This document shows, piece by piece, positions 25,026 through 33,921 of a stretch of DNA of 64,000 bases. Under the pieces are notes generated by a model. It was not told the origin of the DNA. It worked only from the letters and a program-made list of their open reading frames with translations, and searched no databases. This DNA is from Moorella humiferrea (GTDB lineage Bacteria; Bacillota; DSM-521; Neomoorellales; Neomoorellaceae), in NCBI RefSeq assembly GCF_039233145.1, contig NZ_CP136419.1:2206001-2270000 (forward strand), given 5' to 3'. Each line of letters opens with the position of its first letter. The first letter of the stretch is position 1. A program made the translations under genes and the position numbers.

Positions 25026-26225
25026 ATGCCGGCCTTAAAACTTATCCTCGTCTTTGCCCTGATGATGGTGCTCCTCTGGCAGCGTGCCCCGCTGGCACCG
25101 GTTATTTTCGGCAGCTCATGCCTCCTGGCCATCCTCTACCGTCTTCCCTTGAACGTCTTTGTGACTGCCTTCTGGCAGACCCTTGGAGACCCGTCTACCA
25201 TCGAGCTGGAACTCGTCCTGGTCCTGATTATGCTTTTCGAAGGTTTGCTAAAAAAGGAAGGCTATCTGGCAAGGATGCTGGACGGTTTACTTAATCTTCT
25301 TCCCAGTCGCCGCCTCCTGGCGGCCACGCTGCCCGCCTTTATCGGCCTGATGCCTTCCATGGGCGGAGCATTATTTTCTGCGCCCCTGGTCGCCCAGGCG
25401 ACGGCGGATACAACCCTCTCCCCCGAGGAAAAAAGCGTTATCAATTATTATTACCGTCATATCTGGGAGTACTGCCTTCCCCTTTACCCCAGCCTTCTAA
25501 TCACCTCCCAGGTCTGCGAACTGCCCCTGACAAAATTAATTCAGGCCCTGGTTCCCTACGGCCTGCTGGTAGCCTTGCTGGGATGGCCTTATCTACGCCG
25601 TATCCCGGCTGAAAAAAAATGCCCCGGTAACGGCTCTTTCCCCCTCATTAAAGAAGTATTCCTTAACATCCTTCCTGTCCTGGTTGTGGTATTGATGGTC
25701 CTCTTCCTCCAGGTGCGGATTCTTATAGCCGTAGGGCTGGTCCTGGCTGTGCTCCTGGTGCGCCATCGCTATACCCCGCGTCATCTTTTATCCCTCTACC
25801 GGGATACCGTCCAGGTAAAAATCCTCCTCCTCGTACTGGGCATTTTTTTCTTTAAACAAACGATTTTGACAACCGGGGCCGTAGCCAGCCTTTCTTACTT
25901 CTTGGAGGGTCTGGCCGTTCCTGATTTTGTGGTTTTTGGCATATTCGCCCTGCTGGTGGGCCTAATTACCGGCACGGTTTCTTATTCCATGGGCATTATT
26001 TTCCCCGTAGTTATGGCTGCTACTGGCGGTCATATAAATATGCCCCTGGCGGTATTTGTTTTTATAGCCGGTTTTACGGGGGCCATGTTTACGCCCATGC
26101 ACCTCTGCCTGTCCCTGACGGTCGATTTCTTCCGCGCCGACCTGCGGCAGGTCCTGCGGATGCTGGTGTTACCTGAAGCAGCCCTTATCGCCATCGCCGC
26201 TACTGTGTATATAATCACCGTTTAA
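25026..26225 (+). CDS. DUF401 family integral membrane protein (putative permease)
   Basis: About 399 residues from ATG 25026, preceded by GGGAAGGTG; the longer frame from 24933 adds a non-hydrophobic leader and is unlikely. The protein is almost entirely hydrophobic, with about ten transmembrane segments and the conserved loops LPAFIGLMPSMGGALFSAPL and VINYYYRHIWEYCLPLYPSL. It ends FTGAMFTPMHLCLSLTVDFF. These are DUF401 hallmarks. The family belongs to the ion-transporter-like permeases and has no proven substrate. It is divergently placed from the glycoside-hydrolase gene. Confidence 0.75.
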   Translation: MPALKLILVFALMMVLLWQRAPLAPVIFGSSCLLAILYRLPLNVFVTAFWQTLGDPSTIELELVLVLIMLFEGLLKKEGYLARMLDGLLNLLPSRRLLAATLPAFIGLMPSMGGALFSAPLVAQATADTTLSPEEKSVINYYYRHIWEYCLPLYPSLLITSQVCELPLTKLIQALVPYGLLVALLGWPYLRRIPAEKKCPGNGSFPLIKEVFLNILPVLVVVLMVLFLQVRILIAVGLVLAVLLVRHRYTPRHLLSLYRDTVQVKILLLVLGIFFFKQTILTTGAVASLSYFLEGLAVPDFVVFGIFALLVGLITGTVSYSMGIIFPVVMAATGGHINMPLAVFVFIAGFTGAMFTPMHLCLSLTVDFFRADLRQVLRMLVLPEAALIAIAATVYIITV

Positions 26226-26288
26226 CCGGAACAAATACCTCCCCCTGGCGTCAATAATATAGAGAAAAACATTAGGGAGGTATTGTCC

Positions 26289-28604
26289 GTGCTCCAGCCT
26301 TTAAAACCCTTTAAACTCCTGTCCCTGGCGGTTTTCTTTTGTTTGCTGGCCGGGATCTTTACCGGTGCCGCCCCGGCCGGCGCCGAAGGCATCCATATTT
26401 CCGTGGACGGCCGGGAACTGGCCCTGGATGAGCCGCCCATAATCCGGGACGGCCATGTCCTGGCCCCCGTCCGGGCCCTGGGCGAAGCCCTCGGGACTAC
26501 GGTAACCTGGAACGAAGGGACCGGGGAGGTCGTCATTGCCGGACCGCGAACGACCCTTAAGATGGTTGTCGGCAGCAGAAACGTATACAAAGATAAGGAA
26601 CAATTATCCCTGACCGTACCTGTGGAGATACTAAATGGCCGCGTCCTGGCCCCGGTGCGCTTCCTGGCGGAAGCCCTGGGCGCCGAGATATCCTGGAATG
26701 CTATAACTATGACGGTAGCCATTACTACCCCCTTACCCCCGGTGGCGGAGCGGGTGTACGCCGCGCCTTTCCCGGCCAGGGTGGCCTTTACCAGTAATGG
26801 CATCCTTTATCTCCTGGAAGGCGGCCGGGCCGGAGCTGCCCCGGTGCAGGTAACGCGAGAAGGCAGCGTGGCGACGATCCTGGGCTGGTCCTACGACGGC
26901 AGGTGGCTGGCCTTCATGTTACGGGAAAAACAGGAAGAGGGCGCCGCCAAACCCTACCTCTGGGTGGTCGGGGCCGACGGGAGCAACGCCTTCCAGGTTG
27001 ACCCGCGGCCGGTGCTGGCCGAGGCAGCGTGGTCACCGGCCGCCAATATCCTGGCTTATACCACCCAGGGTCCCGGCGGAGGCTATGCTCCGGATATGAA
27101 CTTGAAGCTGGCCGCCATCCAAGACGACGCCAGTGCCCGGATTACGACTCTGCTACCGGACGGAAGCGAAACGGTGGAAGACTTTGCCTGGGCGCCGGAC
27201 GGCAAGAGCCTGGCCATATCCCTGCCGCGCACTGAAAATCATCCCCTGCGTATCGACCGCCTGACCTTAGCGGGCGAGCGCCATAATTTGCTTACCCTGG
27301 GTGAGGCTGGGACAGCGGTGGATGAGATCTATTTCAGCTATGCCATAGGGTTAAAGTGGTCCCCCAACGGCCGCTACCTGGCCTACTACCTGCACTACAA
27401 CGCGGCTTCCCTCTCCACTGACGGGGTGCCCCTCCAGGTACTGGACTTAGATAATCCCGGCCGCTCTCTTAACCTGGGTATCTGCCTGCCCTACCGCCAG
27501 TGGCTAGCCTGGTCCCCGGACGGCAACAGACTCGCTTTTATCCAGGGCAGCGGCCGGGAAGCGACGGCCAACAAGCGCCTGTGTGTTGTCAACCTGCCGG
27601 AGGGCAACATCGATTTTTACGACCAGCCCGGCCGGGTGGATAGCCAGCCCCTATGGCTGCCTGCCCCGGACGATGGCGTCCTCTTCTGCCGTGGCCTGGA
27701 AACGACAGCCTGGGAAGGCAAACAACTATCCGGGGTGCTGGTAAGCGATCACCGCATCTGGCTAGCAACGGGCGACGGCCAGGCCCGGCCCCTGACAGTC
27801 GGTACACCCGATAACGCCGACTACTACCCCTCCATCTCCCCGGATGGGCAGGACCTTTATTTCCTGCGCCTGGACCCATCTCAAGGCGGCTCTCTGTACC
27901 GGCAGCCCTTGGACGGCGGACCGGCGATAGAGCTGGTGCGAAACTTAGGCGGCACGGCCGGCTACTACGGCAATTACTACCCGGCCTGGATAAGCATCTA
28001 TCACCTGGATAAAAAAATTAAGGCCACCGGTAAGCTGGTGGTCAGCAACGTTGAAGGTCGTCACTTTGAACTGGAAACCGGCACTGACCGCCTGGTGCTT
28101 TTACCAGAGGAAGGCTCCACGGGCGTGGCTAAAGACCTGGAAAAATACGCCGGTCAGGTGGTGATGGTTATCGGCACCCTCACCAACGAGTCTAATATTT
28201 ACATGCGGGGGGCCATCATGCGGGTAAACTCCGTCATGCCGGTACAATCCCCCACCCCGGCGAATAACAACGAGGAAAACCTCGTTGCCGGTATCGACTC
28301 CTTCACTATCGCTCCACCCGACCTGGTAATCAAGGGAAAACAACTGGCCCAGGTGGAAATCTGGGCCATACCCACCGGGACGGGGATAACCGAAAAGGAT
28401 TATACCCTCCTCGGCCAGGCTACCCAGCAAGCTGCTACCGGCGGCGAGGAGATCTGGACCTTCCCCATCCCCCGGACAACTATCCTGGCCACTGAAATTT
28501 TTGCTATCGGTTATGACGAACAGGGACGTAAGGCCGGCAGGATTTCCTTGCCTGTCACAGGCGTAACCGCTCTCAATGAAGCTCTGGGAACAATAGGTAA
28601 TTAA
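26289..28604 (+). CDS. Secreted copper-amine-oxidase-like domain / TolB-type beta-propeller protein
   Basis: About 771 residues from GTG 26289, which has GGGAGGT at a good distance; TTG 26283 is too close to it. A signal peptide (LLSLAVFFCLLAGIFTGAAP) is followed by two copper-amine-oxidase-like units (NGRVLAPVRFLAEALG is one). A beta-propeller then has repeated blades of the W(S/A)xDGxxLA type: WSYDGRWLAF, WAPDGKSLAI, WSPNGRYLAYY, WSPDGNRLAF and ISPDGQDLYF. The C-terminal region has an OB-like segment and an Ig-like segment. It is likely an extracellular or envelope-anchored scaffold. A long perfect palindrome follows the stop. Confidence 0.75.
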   Translation: MLQPLKPFKLLSLAVFFCLLAGIFTGAAPAGAEGIHISVDGRELALDEPPIIRDGHVLAPVRALGEALGTTVTWNEGTGEVVIAGPRTTLKMVVGSRNVYKDKEQLSLTVPVEILNGRVLAPVRFLAEALGAEISWNAITMTVAITTPLPPVAERVYAAPFPARVAFTSNGILYLLEGGRAGAAPVQVTREGSVATILGWSYDGRWLAFMLREKQEEGAAKPYLWVVGADGSNAFQVDPRPVLAEAAWSPAANILAYTTQGPGGGYAPDMNLKLAAIQDDASARITTLLPDGSETVEDFAWAPDGKSLAISLPRTENHPLRIDRLTLAGERHNLLTLGEAGTAVDEIYFSYAIGLKWSPNGRYLAYYLHYNAASLSTDGVPLQVLDLDNPGRSLNLGICLPYRQWLAWSPDGNRLAFIQGSGREATANKRLCVVNLPEGNIDFYDQPGRVDSQPLWLPAPDDGVLFCRGLETTAWEGKQLSGVLVSDHRIWLATGDGQARPLTVGTPDNADYYPSISPDGQDLYFLRLDPSQGGSLYRQPLDGGPAIELVRNLGGTAGYYGNYYPAWISIYHLDKKIKATGKLVVSNVEGRHFELETGTDRLVLLPEEGSTGVAKDLEKYAGQVVMVIGTLTNESNIYMRGAIMRVNSVMPVQSPTPANNNEENLVAGIDSFTIAPPDLVIKGKQLAQVEIWAIPTGTGITEKDYTLLGQATQQAATGGEEIWTFPIPRTTILATEIFAIGYDEQGRKAGRISLPVTGVTALNEALGTIGN

Positions 28605-28929
28605 ACCCTTATACCCGCCGGAGGCTACCGGCTAAAAACAATATGTTAACCGCTGGAAACTAAAAGCTATAGTTCCGGTTAACCGGGGCTATAGCTTTTA
28701 GCTTAAAAACCGGACTGTTTAAACCACACCAGTCTTTGAGGCCAGGGAGTTTTCTGTTGGTGGTTTGTTTAACCAAATTAAAGCCGGTGTTGCAAGGTGC
28801 AGTTTTGTTAGACGACAGGATCGGCACAGGGTAATATTATCCACGACTTGACAGGTGTAATCCATAAGGGTTATATTATGGTTAATTAGATATTCTTCTA
28901 AATATCCGGAAGGGTAAAGGTGAAAGGCG
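28605..28929. other. Intergenic stretch with a large palindrome
   Basis: Apart from the palindrome at 28661-28700 and the promoter region of the SdpR-like gene, I see no gene. Opposite-strand frames here look like shadows. TTAGATATTCTTCTAAATATC (28885-28907), a partial dyad, lies just before the sdpR-like start and could be its operator. Confidence 0.4.
28661..28700. repeat. Perfect 12-bp inverted repeat with inner palindrome (terminator-like)
   Basis: TAAAAGCTATAG (28661-28672) is the exact inverse of 28689-28700, and the centre is itself CCGGTT-AACCGG. The stem could act as a bidirectional terminator after the beta-propeller gene, but only short A/T runs flank it. Confidence 0.6.
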
Positions 28930-29244
28930 ATGGGGTTAAATACCCTCTTTAAAGCCCTTAGCGACGGCACCCGCCGGGAAATCCTTCGCCGGCTGGCAAA
29001 GGGAGATATGGCCGCCGGGGAGATTGCCGCAGCCTTCGACCTCTCCTGGCCGACTATCTCCCACCACCTCAGTGTCCTCAAGGATGCGGGGCTGGTGCAA
29101 GACGAAAAGAAGGGCCAGTACGTCATCTATTCCCTGAACACCACCGTTTTTCAGGATATTGCGGGATGGCTGTTAGACTTGTTGGAGACAATAAGGGAGC
29201 GGCAACCTGCTGAAAAAGGGGGTACAGAAAAAAATGGAAAATAG
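28930..29244 (+). CDS. ArsR-family autorepressor, SdpR-like
   Basis: A 104-residue winged-helix repressor: GLNTLFKALSDGTRREILRR, then GEIAAAFDLSWPTISHHLSV, then AGLVQDEKKGQYVIYSLNT. This is the ArsR fold of the SdpR type. It overlaps the following sdpI-like gene by 11 bases. In Bacillus SdpR represses sdpRI and is titrated to the membrane by SdpI when the killing peptide SdpC is present. Here the same pair is kept without a recognisable sdpC. Confidence 0.85.
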   Translation: MGLNTLFKALSDGTRREILRRLAKGDMAAGEIAAAFDLSWPTISHHLSVLKDAGLVQDEKKGQYVIYSLNTTVFQDIAGWLLDLLETIRERQPAEKGGTEKNGK

Positions 29245-29905
29245 GTATCGCGTTACCAGAAAAATGTTGGCCCGCGACTGGCCCGCCCTGCTAATTCTGG
29301 CGGCGATGCTGTTTGCCGGCCTCCTGCTTTATCCCCGCCTGCCGGACCTGGTCCCGGCCCACTGGAACTTCCGGGGCGAGGTTGATAATTACTTCAACCG
29401 CTTCTGGGGCGCCTTCGCCCTGCCCCTGATGACCGGCGGTATTTACCTGCTCCTGCTTTTGGTCCCTTACCTGGATCCCAGGCGAGAAAACTACTCCCGC
29501 TTCGACCGGGCCTACCAGATGGTACGACTGGGACTGGTCCTCTTTATGGGAATAATTTATGCTACCACCCTGGTGGTGGCCCTGGGCGGCCCGGCCGACC
29601 TGGTGGCACGGGTCGTACCCCTGGCGGTAGGGCTGCTCTTTATCCTGATCGGCAACTATCTACCCCAGGCACGTCACAACTACTTCTTCGGCGTCCGTAC
29701 CCCCTGGACCCTGGCCAATGAGGAAGTCTGGCGGCGTACCCACCGCTTTTCCGGTTATGCTTTTATCCTGGGGGGGATCGCCTTTATCATCGCAGCCTTC
29801 CTACCGCCGCCGTTCAACTTTATACTGGCCATGGTCTGCATCCTTATAACTGTTAGTAGCACCATAGTTTATTCTTATCTAGCTTTCCGCAGGGTTTCGC
29901 GGTAA
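29234..29905 (+). CDS. SdpI-family membrane protein (DUF1648)
   Basis: A 223-residue membrane protein with six hydrophobic segments. DUF1648 is at the N-terminus (LYPRLPDLVPAHWNFRGEVD, with the typical HWN and DNYFNRF), and the SdpI C-terminal domain is at LIGNYLPQARHNYFFGVRTP, then TLANEEVWRRTHRFSGYAFI. SdpI proteins give immunity to membrane-active peptide toxins and act as signal receptors for SdpR. It is coupled to the upstream sdpR-like gene and ends before a strong shared terminator. Confidence 0.85.
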   Translation: MENRYRVTRKMLARDWPALLILAAMLFAGLLLYPRLPDLVPAHWNFRGEVDNYFNRFWGAFALPLMTGGIYLLLLLVPYLDPRRENYSRFDRAYQMVRLGLVLFMGIIYATTLVVALGGPADLVARVVPLAVGLLFILIGNYLPQARHNYFFGVRTPWTLANEEVWRRTHRFSGYAFILGGIAFIIAAFLPPPFNFILAMVCILITVSSTIVYSYLAFRRVSR

Positions 29906-29984
29906 TACAATTACACATTTAGCGGTAAGGTAGACTTTCCGGTTTTAAATAAAGATGGGATATAAAACTTCGATATGCATGACA

Positions 29985-30012
29985 GCAGGCCCGGTAAAAA
30001 TGCCGGGCCTGC
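29985..30012. terminator. Bidirectional intrinsic terminator
   Basis: GCAGGCCCGG (29985-29994) pairs with CCGGGCCTGC (30003-30012) around TAAAAATG, followed by TTATT. It serves the converging sdpI-like and nitroreductase genes. Confidence 0.75.
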
Positions 30013-30037
30013 TTATTAAATCCGGAAACTCGTTATA

Positions 30038-30577
30038 TTATTTTACATAATTAACGGTGTTTTCTTTTACCTTTTCCACAGCAAATTTCTCTCCTGCTTT
30101 GTAGCCTACAACTACAGCGCACATGATTTCGTAACCTTCGGGAATGCCCGCTCTGGCGGCAAGTCCCTTATCGGCTTTGAAGGCAAGGGTTGGGGTAATC
30201 AGGTAGCATGAACCCAATCCCAGAGCTGTTGCGGCGATGATCATGCAGGTGGCAGCGCAAGAAGCGGTGGCAAGACTATAAGGCCCTTGCGGGGCAGAAA
30301 GAAGGAACAGGGTAGGGGCGCCGTAGAGAGGGTCATATCCCGGTAATGCGGCGCGGCTCATTAAAAACTCATTGCCTGAGTTCTTCATGGCTTCCAAGGC
30401 GGTATTTGAAATGTACTGCAACAGCTCCCTGTTCTGCACCACCGTAATATGATAGGGACCGGCGCTGGGAGCATTTTGACCGGCAGCTATGATGGCCGCT
30501 ACAGCCTCATCAGAAATCTGGTCTTTCTTGTAGTCCCGTACACTTTTCCTTTTGGCAATGGCTTCCAGGGCATCCAT
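30038..30577 (-). CDS. Nitroreductase family protein
   Basis: About 179 residues from ATG 30577 (ribosome site GAGGAG, 8 bases away). Nitroreductase fold: AIAKRKSVRDYKKDQISDEA (FMN-binding Arg cluster), AGQNAPSAGPYHITVV and the glycine-rich ATALGLGSCYLITP. The central region with YDPLYGAPTLFLLSA fits the small SagB/BluB-unrelated nitroreductase subfamily common in anaerobes. It is expected to be an FMN-dependent NAD(P)H oxidoreductase. The substrate is unknown. Converges with sdpI across a shared terminator. Confidence 0.85.
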   Translation of the reverse strand: MDALEAIAKRKSVRDYKKDQISDEAVAAIIAAGQNAPSAGPYHITVVQNRELLQYISNTALEAMKNSGNEFLMSRAALPGYDPLYGAPTLFLLSAPQGPYSLATASCAATCMIIAATALGLGSCYLITPTLAFKADKGLAARAGIPEGYEIMCAVVVGYKAGEKFAVEKVKENTVNYVK

Positions 30578-30626
30578 AGTCAACACTCCTCAATAATTAC
30601 AGCTGATTATCCTGCTTCCATCTAGC

Positions 30627-31370
30627 TTAAAGTATGTTATCTCCCGGCAGGTCGTATGTTAAAAGCGTCTCCGAGGCTTCATCAGCCATAACTACCAGAC
30701 CTCCCTCCGGGTCGGCGATCAGGCTGTTACCCAGGCTCACCATGCCGATGTGGCTGCCCACGGCGTTCGCCAGGAGAACGTAACAGCGGTTCTCCACCGC
30801 CCTGGCGATAGGCAGGGCGCGGTTTTTGGGCTGCTTCCAGCGGGCCTCGCCTGGTTGGTAGTAGTGGGCGGAAAGGATGAACAGGGCCCGGGCCCCTTCC
30901 GCCGCGATCTGCCGGGCCAGTTCGGGGTAATTCTGGTCGCGGCAGATGATAACCCCGAACCGGCATCCTTTATAGCTAAAGACCAGGTGCCCGGTGCCCG
31001 GGGTAAAATAGCGGGCCTCGGTGTCCGTCAGGTAGATCTTGCGGTAGTTATGGACGCTGCCGTCGGGCAGGAACACCGAAGCGGTATTGAACAATCGTTC
31101 GCCTGCGAACTCGGCCCGGCCGACAATCAAACCCACACCCAGATCGGCTGCTGCCCGTGCAATTCTGTCCAGGCTACCCTTCAGTTCCTCTTTAAAACTG
31201 GGCCGACCCAGGACGGCCGGGTTATATCCCGTCAGGCTCATTTCTGGAAAAGCCAGCAGTTCTACACCCCTCTCGGCTGCTTCCGCGGCCAGGCGTAAGA
31301 TTGCCGCCTCATTGACGGCCAGGCTGTCGGCGATAAACATCTGGGCCGCGCCTACACGCAAAGTCATCAC
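30627..31370 (-). CDS. Carbon-nitrogen hydrolase (nitrilase superfamily)
   Basis: A 247-residue protein with the nitrilase catalytic triad. Glu is in LLAFPEMSLTGYNP, Lys in NYRKIYLTDTEARYF and Cys in FGVIICRDQNYPELARQIA. A further conserved Glu-type region is followed by NRALPIARAVENRCYVLLAN. Such enzymes hydrolyse amides or nitriles; the order and loop lengths suggest an omega-amidase- or carbamoylputrescine-like member, but the substrate cannot be fixed. Cytoplasmic. Separated by about 35 bases from the toxin gene that follows on the same strand. Confidence 0.85.
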   Translation of the reverse strand: MMTLRVGAAQMFIADSLAVNEAAILRLAAEAAERGVELLAFPEMSLTGYNPAVLGRPSFKEELKGSLDRIARAAADLGVGLIVGRAEFAGERLFNTASVFLPDGSVHNYRKIYLTDTEARYFTPGTGHLVFSYKGCRFGVIICRDQNYPELARQIAAEGARALFILSAHYYQPGEARWKQPKNRALPIARAVENRCYVLLANAVGSHIGMVSLGNSLIADPEGGLVVMADEASETLLTYDLPGDNIL

Positions 31371-31405
31371 CCCCTGGTATTTATGGGGCTTCCCTCTTGC
31401 GGATA

Positions 31406-31906
31406 CTACTCTACATCAGCAGGTTGCCATAAGGTTATTTCTTTTACCCCGGCAAATGCCCGGTCATTGGAGGCCAGATTCCAGCACTTATACTCCTGAC
31501 AGGCTGCCAGGAGGATAGAATCATTGGTCATTAGGCCGTATTGCTGTTGCCAGGTCAACGCCTGGTAGCATAAGTCCTGGGTAAGGGGTACAATGTTGAT
31601 ATTCATGGCGGGAATTTTTTTTACCTGCTCAGCGTAAGTCGCCAGGCTTGTAATTATTTCCGGTTTACCCTTCAGCTTTTTGGCTATATTCCCCGGGGTA
31701 ACCAGCCCTCTGGTTACTGCTTCCAGCATCATTAAACGATGCATGGTTTCCAGCAGGATATTCGTTGTCGTAAAACCCACGATTTCTTCTCTTTCACAGC
31801 GCTCCAGGAAAGAACTGCATTCCTCTGATACCCCACTGAAGTGATAAATAAAAATGTTGGCATCAACGAAAATCTGGCTGCCGGCGGGCAACTCGTCAAA
31901 CCTCAA
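31406..31906 (-). CDS. PIN-domain toxin (VapC-like)
   Basis: A 166-residue PIN nuclease. The metal-binding acids are in QIFVDANIFIYHF, TNILLETMHRLM and GLMTNDSILLAACQEY, the last followed by NLASNDRAF. It overlaps the end of the antitoxin-like gene by 11 bases, as in VapBC operons. Predicted site-specific RNase. Intact. Confidence 0.85.
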   Translation of the reverse strand: MRFDELPAGSQIFVDANIFIYHFSGVSEECSSFLERCEREEIVGFTTTNILLETMHRLMMLEAVTRGLVTPGNIAKKLKGKPEIITSLATYAEQVKKIPAMNINIVPLTQDLCYQALTWQQQYGLMTNDSILLAACQEYKCWNLASNDRAFAGVKEITLWQPADVE

Positions 31907-32138
31907 AAAAGTCTTCCTCCTCCAGGATCTTTTTTACCACTTCAAGCCGGGATGGTATACTTCCTCTCGTCGTCTTAACGATAGAAGTTTCTCCGTCTCC
32001 TGTTCCTTTTTTACCGTAAAGGTATTGCTCCAACGCTTCCTCAATTATATCATTGAGATGTTTTCTTTCATTTTTTGCTACCAGTTTAGCCCTGTGAAGA
32101 AGCCGGGGATTAATGGCCGTACCCACTTTTTGTCGCAT
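31896..32138 (-). CDS. Antitoxin of the PIN pair (VapB-like, ribbon-helix-helix type)
   Basis: About 80 residues from ATG 32138, which has GGGGTG six bases upstream; the longer frame starts without a site. The N-terminal half (VGTAINPRLLHRAKLVAKNE, then LNDIIEEALEQYL) reads as a ribbon-helix-helix or similar DNA-binding fold. The C-terminal half (RGSIPSRLEVVKKILEEEDF) is the acidic toxin-binding tail. The toxin gene follows with an 11-base overlap. It is expected to neutralise the PIN toxin and repress the operon. Confidence 0.75.
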   Translation of the reverse strand: MRQKVGTAINPRLLHRAKLVAKNERKHLNDIIEEALEQYLYGKKGTGDGETSIVKTTRGSIPSRLEVVKKILEEEDFFEV

Positions 32139-32296
32139 ATGATTCACCCCGTTTAAATTATAAAATCCTGGCAACCAGCATGTCAAGATTACGTCTAGAT
32201 AACATCGAAAACCGGCAACAAATCTTCCGGGGGCAGGCGCGGGATGCTGCCGGCCAGATGCGAGGCACCCGGCTTACTGCTGGCCGGTAACGCCGG

Positions 32297-32470
32297 CAGG
32301 GGCAAAAAGGGTACAGAAAAAGGCCACGTCCTTCCGGATACGTGGCCCCCATGGTCCTTTAAGCTGCCGCCTGCGGAAGCTTGAAAATTCTAGTACCGCC
32401 CTAGTCAGGGCCTCACTCTTATATCTGCTGACTCCCGGACAGCTTTGCTTCCGGTTCTGATGGTGTCAAT
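32297..32470. repeat. Dispersed module, copy A (terminator plus 3' sequence)
   Basis: This stretch resembles 37587-37810. Both begin GGGGCAAAAAGGGTACAG, contain the same hairpin (GGCCACGT / ACGTGGCC with loop CCTTCCGGAT) and end with a second similar block around GGCCTCAC...TCTGCTG(A/G)CTCCCGGA. Sequence between the two blocks differs in length. It overlaps the 3' end of the SLH gene. Confidence 0.7.
32315..32349 (-). terminator. Intrinsic terminator of the SLH-protein gene
   Basis: On the minus strand GGCCACGT-ATCCGGAAGG-ACGTGGCC is followed by TTTTTC. It lies about 70 bases after the stop of the 32419-33807 gene. Confidence 0.7.
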
Positions 32471-33807
32471 GATATTTCCGGTGCCGCCAGGGCCTCGGCA
32501 GGCACCTGGATCTTTACGCCGCTGTTATACCGGTAATCCGTAACCTTCATGTTGATGGTCATGGTTTCCAGGGGCACGGTTTCTCCCTGGAATTTATTCG
32601 CAAAAGCGACTAGGCCGGTCATTTCCGAGGCATAAGTAAGGTTGTCTTCCACGCCGACGGCTTCCTCACCCCAGAAGGAAATGGACTTCAAGACGCCGCC
32701 GGCCTGGTTCAGGGCTTGCTCCATCTCCGGGGTCAACCCACCGGGCAGGGCCTGCATCAGGGCCTGCCAGTCGTCAATCCGCCCGTAGTAGGCGATACGG
32801 TGAACCTTATGCCCGTTCTCTATACCCTCGCCCAGGTAGCGGAAGTGGAAACTGTCCTTTAGCCCCGGCGGTAACCCCGCCGCGTTCCTGCTCTGTTCTA
32901 CCAGGGCTTCCAGGTCCGGCAGGGCGTTTTTGGGTAGTTTCATCCACTGGGGTTCCGCCATGCCCGAGGCCTCCACCCTCTGGTACATAGTCCCGTCCAC
33001 CAGGTATTGTTCCATGGTCATCTGCATCTTACCGCCCGGAGGCAGGTCTTTACCCGCTGTTTTCTCAGCCGGCAGGTTAAGGGTCATGTCTACCTTCTGG
33101 TGCAGGTTCAAGGGATAGCTAAACTCGCTCATGATATTGCCCTGCATGGATACTGCTGGCACTTCCCCGGCAACCCCGGGCCGCAAGCGCGCGCTTATAG
33201 CCATGCTGCCGGCGAATTTCAGGTCTTTGACCTTAGCCTGGGCCTGCTTGGCGGCCTGGACAATCTTTTCCGCCTCCGGGTCGCTGCCAAAAACCATGGC
33301 CAGGAAAGCAACGCCTTCATCCACGGTCAGGATCGCGGCCGCGTCCTGGCCGGGCTGCAGCAGGCCGACTCGTACCAGCCAGGCATAGGGGGTGTAACCC
33401 CAGCTCTCCCGTCCTAGGGACCCCTTTACATCCGGCGCGGCGACACCATCCGGCAAACCAAGGACCCGGGAGGCCATCACCGCCGCTTCCAGCAGGCTGA
33501 CCGGCCGGTCGGTGTGCAGGCCGCCGTCGGGGTAGCCCCTGATGACACCTTTTTCCTTCAAAGCCATTACTGCCGAGCTGTACCAGGCATCCCCCCGGGT
33601 GCCAGCAGTGTCGGCCGTAACCTGCATCCCCGCCGCCCGGGCCAGGAGGGCGGCAAACTCACCCCGGGTCAGGGTCTTCCCCGGCGCTGTAGCCTGGGGA
33701 AATACCTGGCGAAGTTCATCGGCGGTGATCGCACCTGCCACAGCCGCCGGCGCCAGGGCCAGGATCAGGCCCACGGCAAGTATCAACACCTGAAACCACT
33801 TTTTCAT
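32419..33807 (-). CDS. SLH-domain envelope protein
   Basis: A 462-residue secreted protein. A signal peptide (VLILAVGLILALAPAAVAGA) is followed by S-layer-homology units (TLTRGEFAALLARAAGMQVT, VIRGYPDGGLHTDRPVSLLE), which bind secondary cell-wall polymers. The C-terminal half (from KVKDLKFAGSMAISARLRPG) resembles the DUF6612/LolA-like fold of lipoproteins with YLVDGTMYQRVEASG and HRIAYYGRIDDWQALM. Likely cell-wall-attached with a ligand-binding or lipoprotein-handling domain. Its 3' end lies in the duplicated module. Confidence 0.75.
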   Translation of the reverse strand: MKKWFQVLILAVGLILALAPAAVAGAITADELRQVFPQATAPGKTLTRGEFAALLARAAGMQVTADTAGTRGDAWYSSAVMALKEKGVIRGYPDGGLHTDRPVSLLEAAVMASRVLGLPDGVAAPDVKGSLGRESWGYTPYAWLVRVGLLQPGQDAAAILTVDEGVAFLAMVFGSDPEAEKIVQAAKQAQAKVKDLKFAGSMAISARLRPGVAGEVPAVSMQGNIMSEFSYPLNLHQKVDMTLNLPAEKTAGKDLPPGGKMQMTMEQYLVDGTMYQRVEASGMAEPQWMKLPKNALPDLEALVEQSRNAAGLPPGLKDSFHFRYLGEGIENGHKVHRIAYYGRIDDWQALMQALPGGLTPEMEQALNQAGGVLKSISFWGEEAVGVEDNLTYASEMTGLVAFANKFQGETVPLETMTINMKVTDYRYNSGVKIQVPAEALAAPEISLTPSEPEAKLSGSQQI

Positions 33808-33921
33808 ACTTTTCTCTTCTCCCCTTTCGCTGTTCTTCCCCCTGTACCTCTCTTATTTTTTAGTAATTCTCTACCCTGCCAGATTTCTCCTGCCGGCCCG
33901 AGAAATTTATAGCAGGTAATC

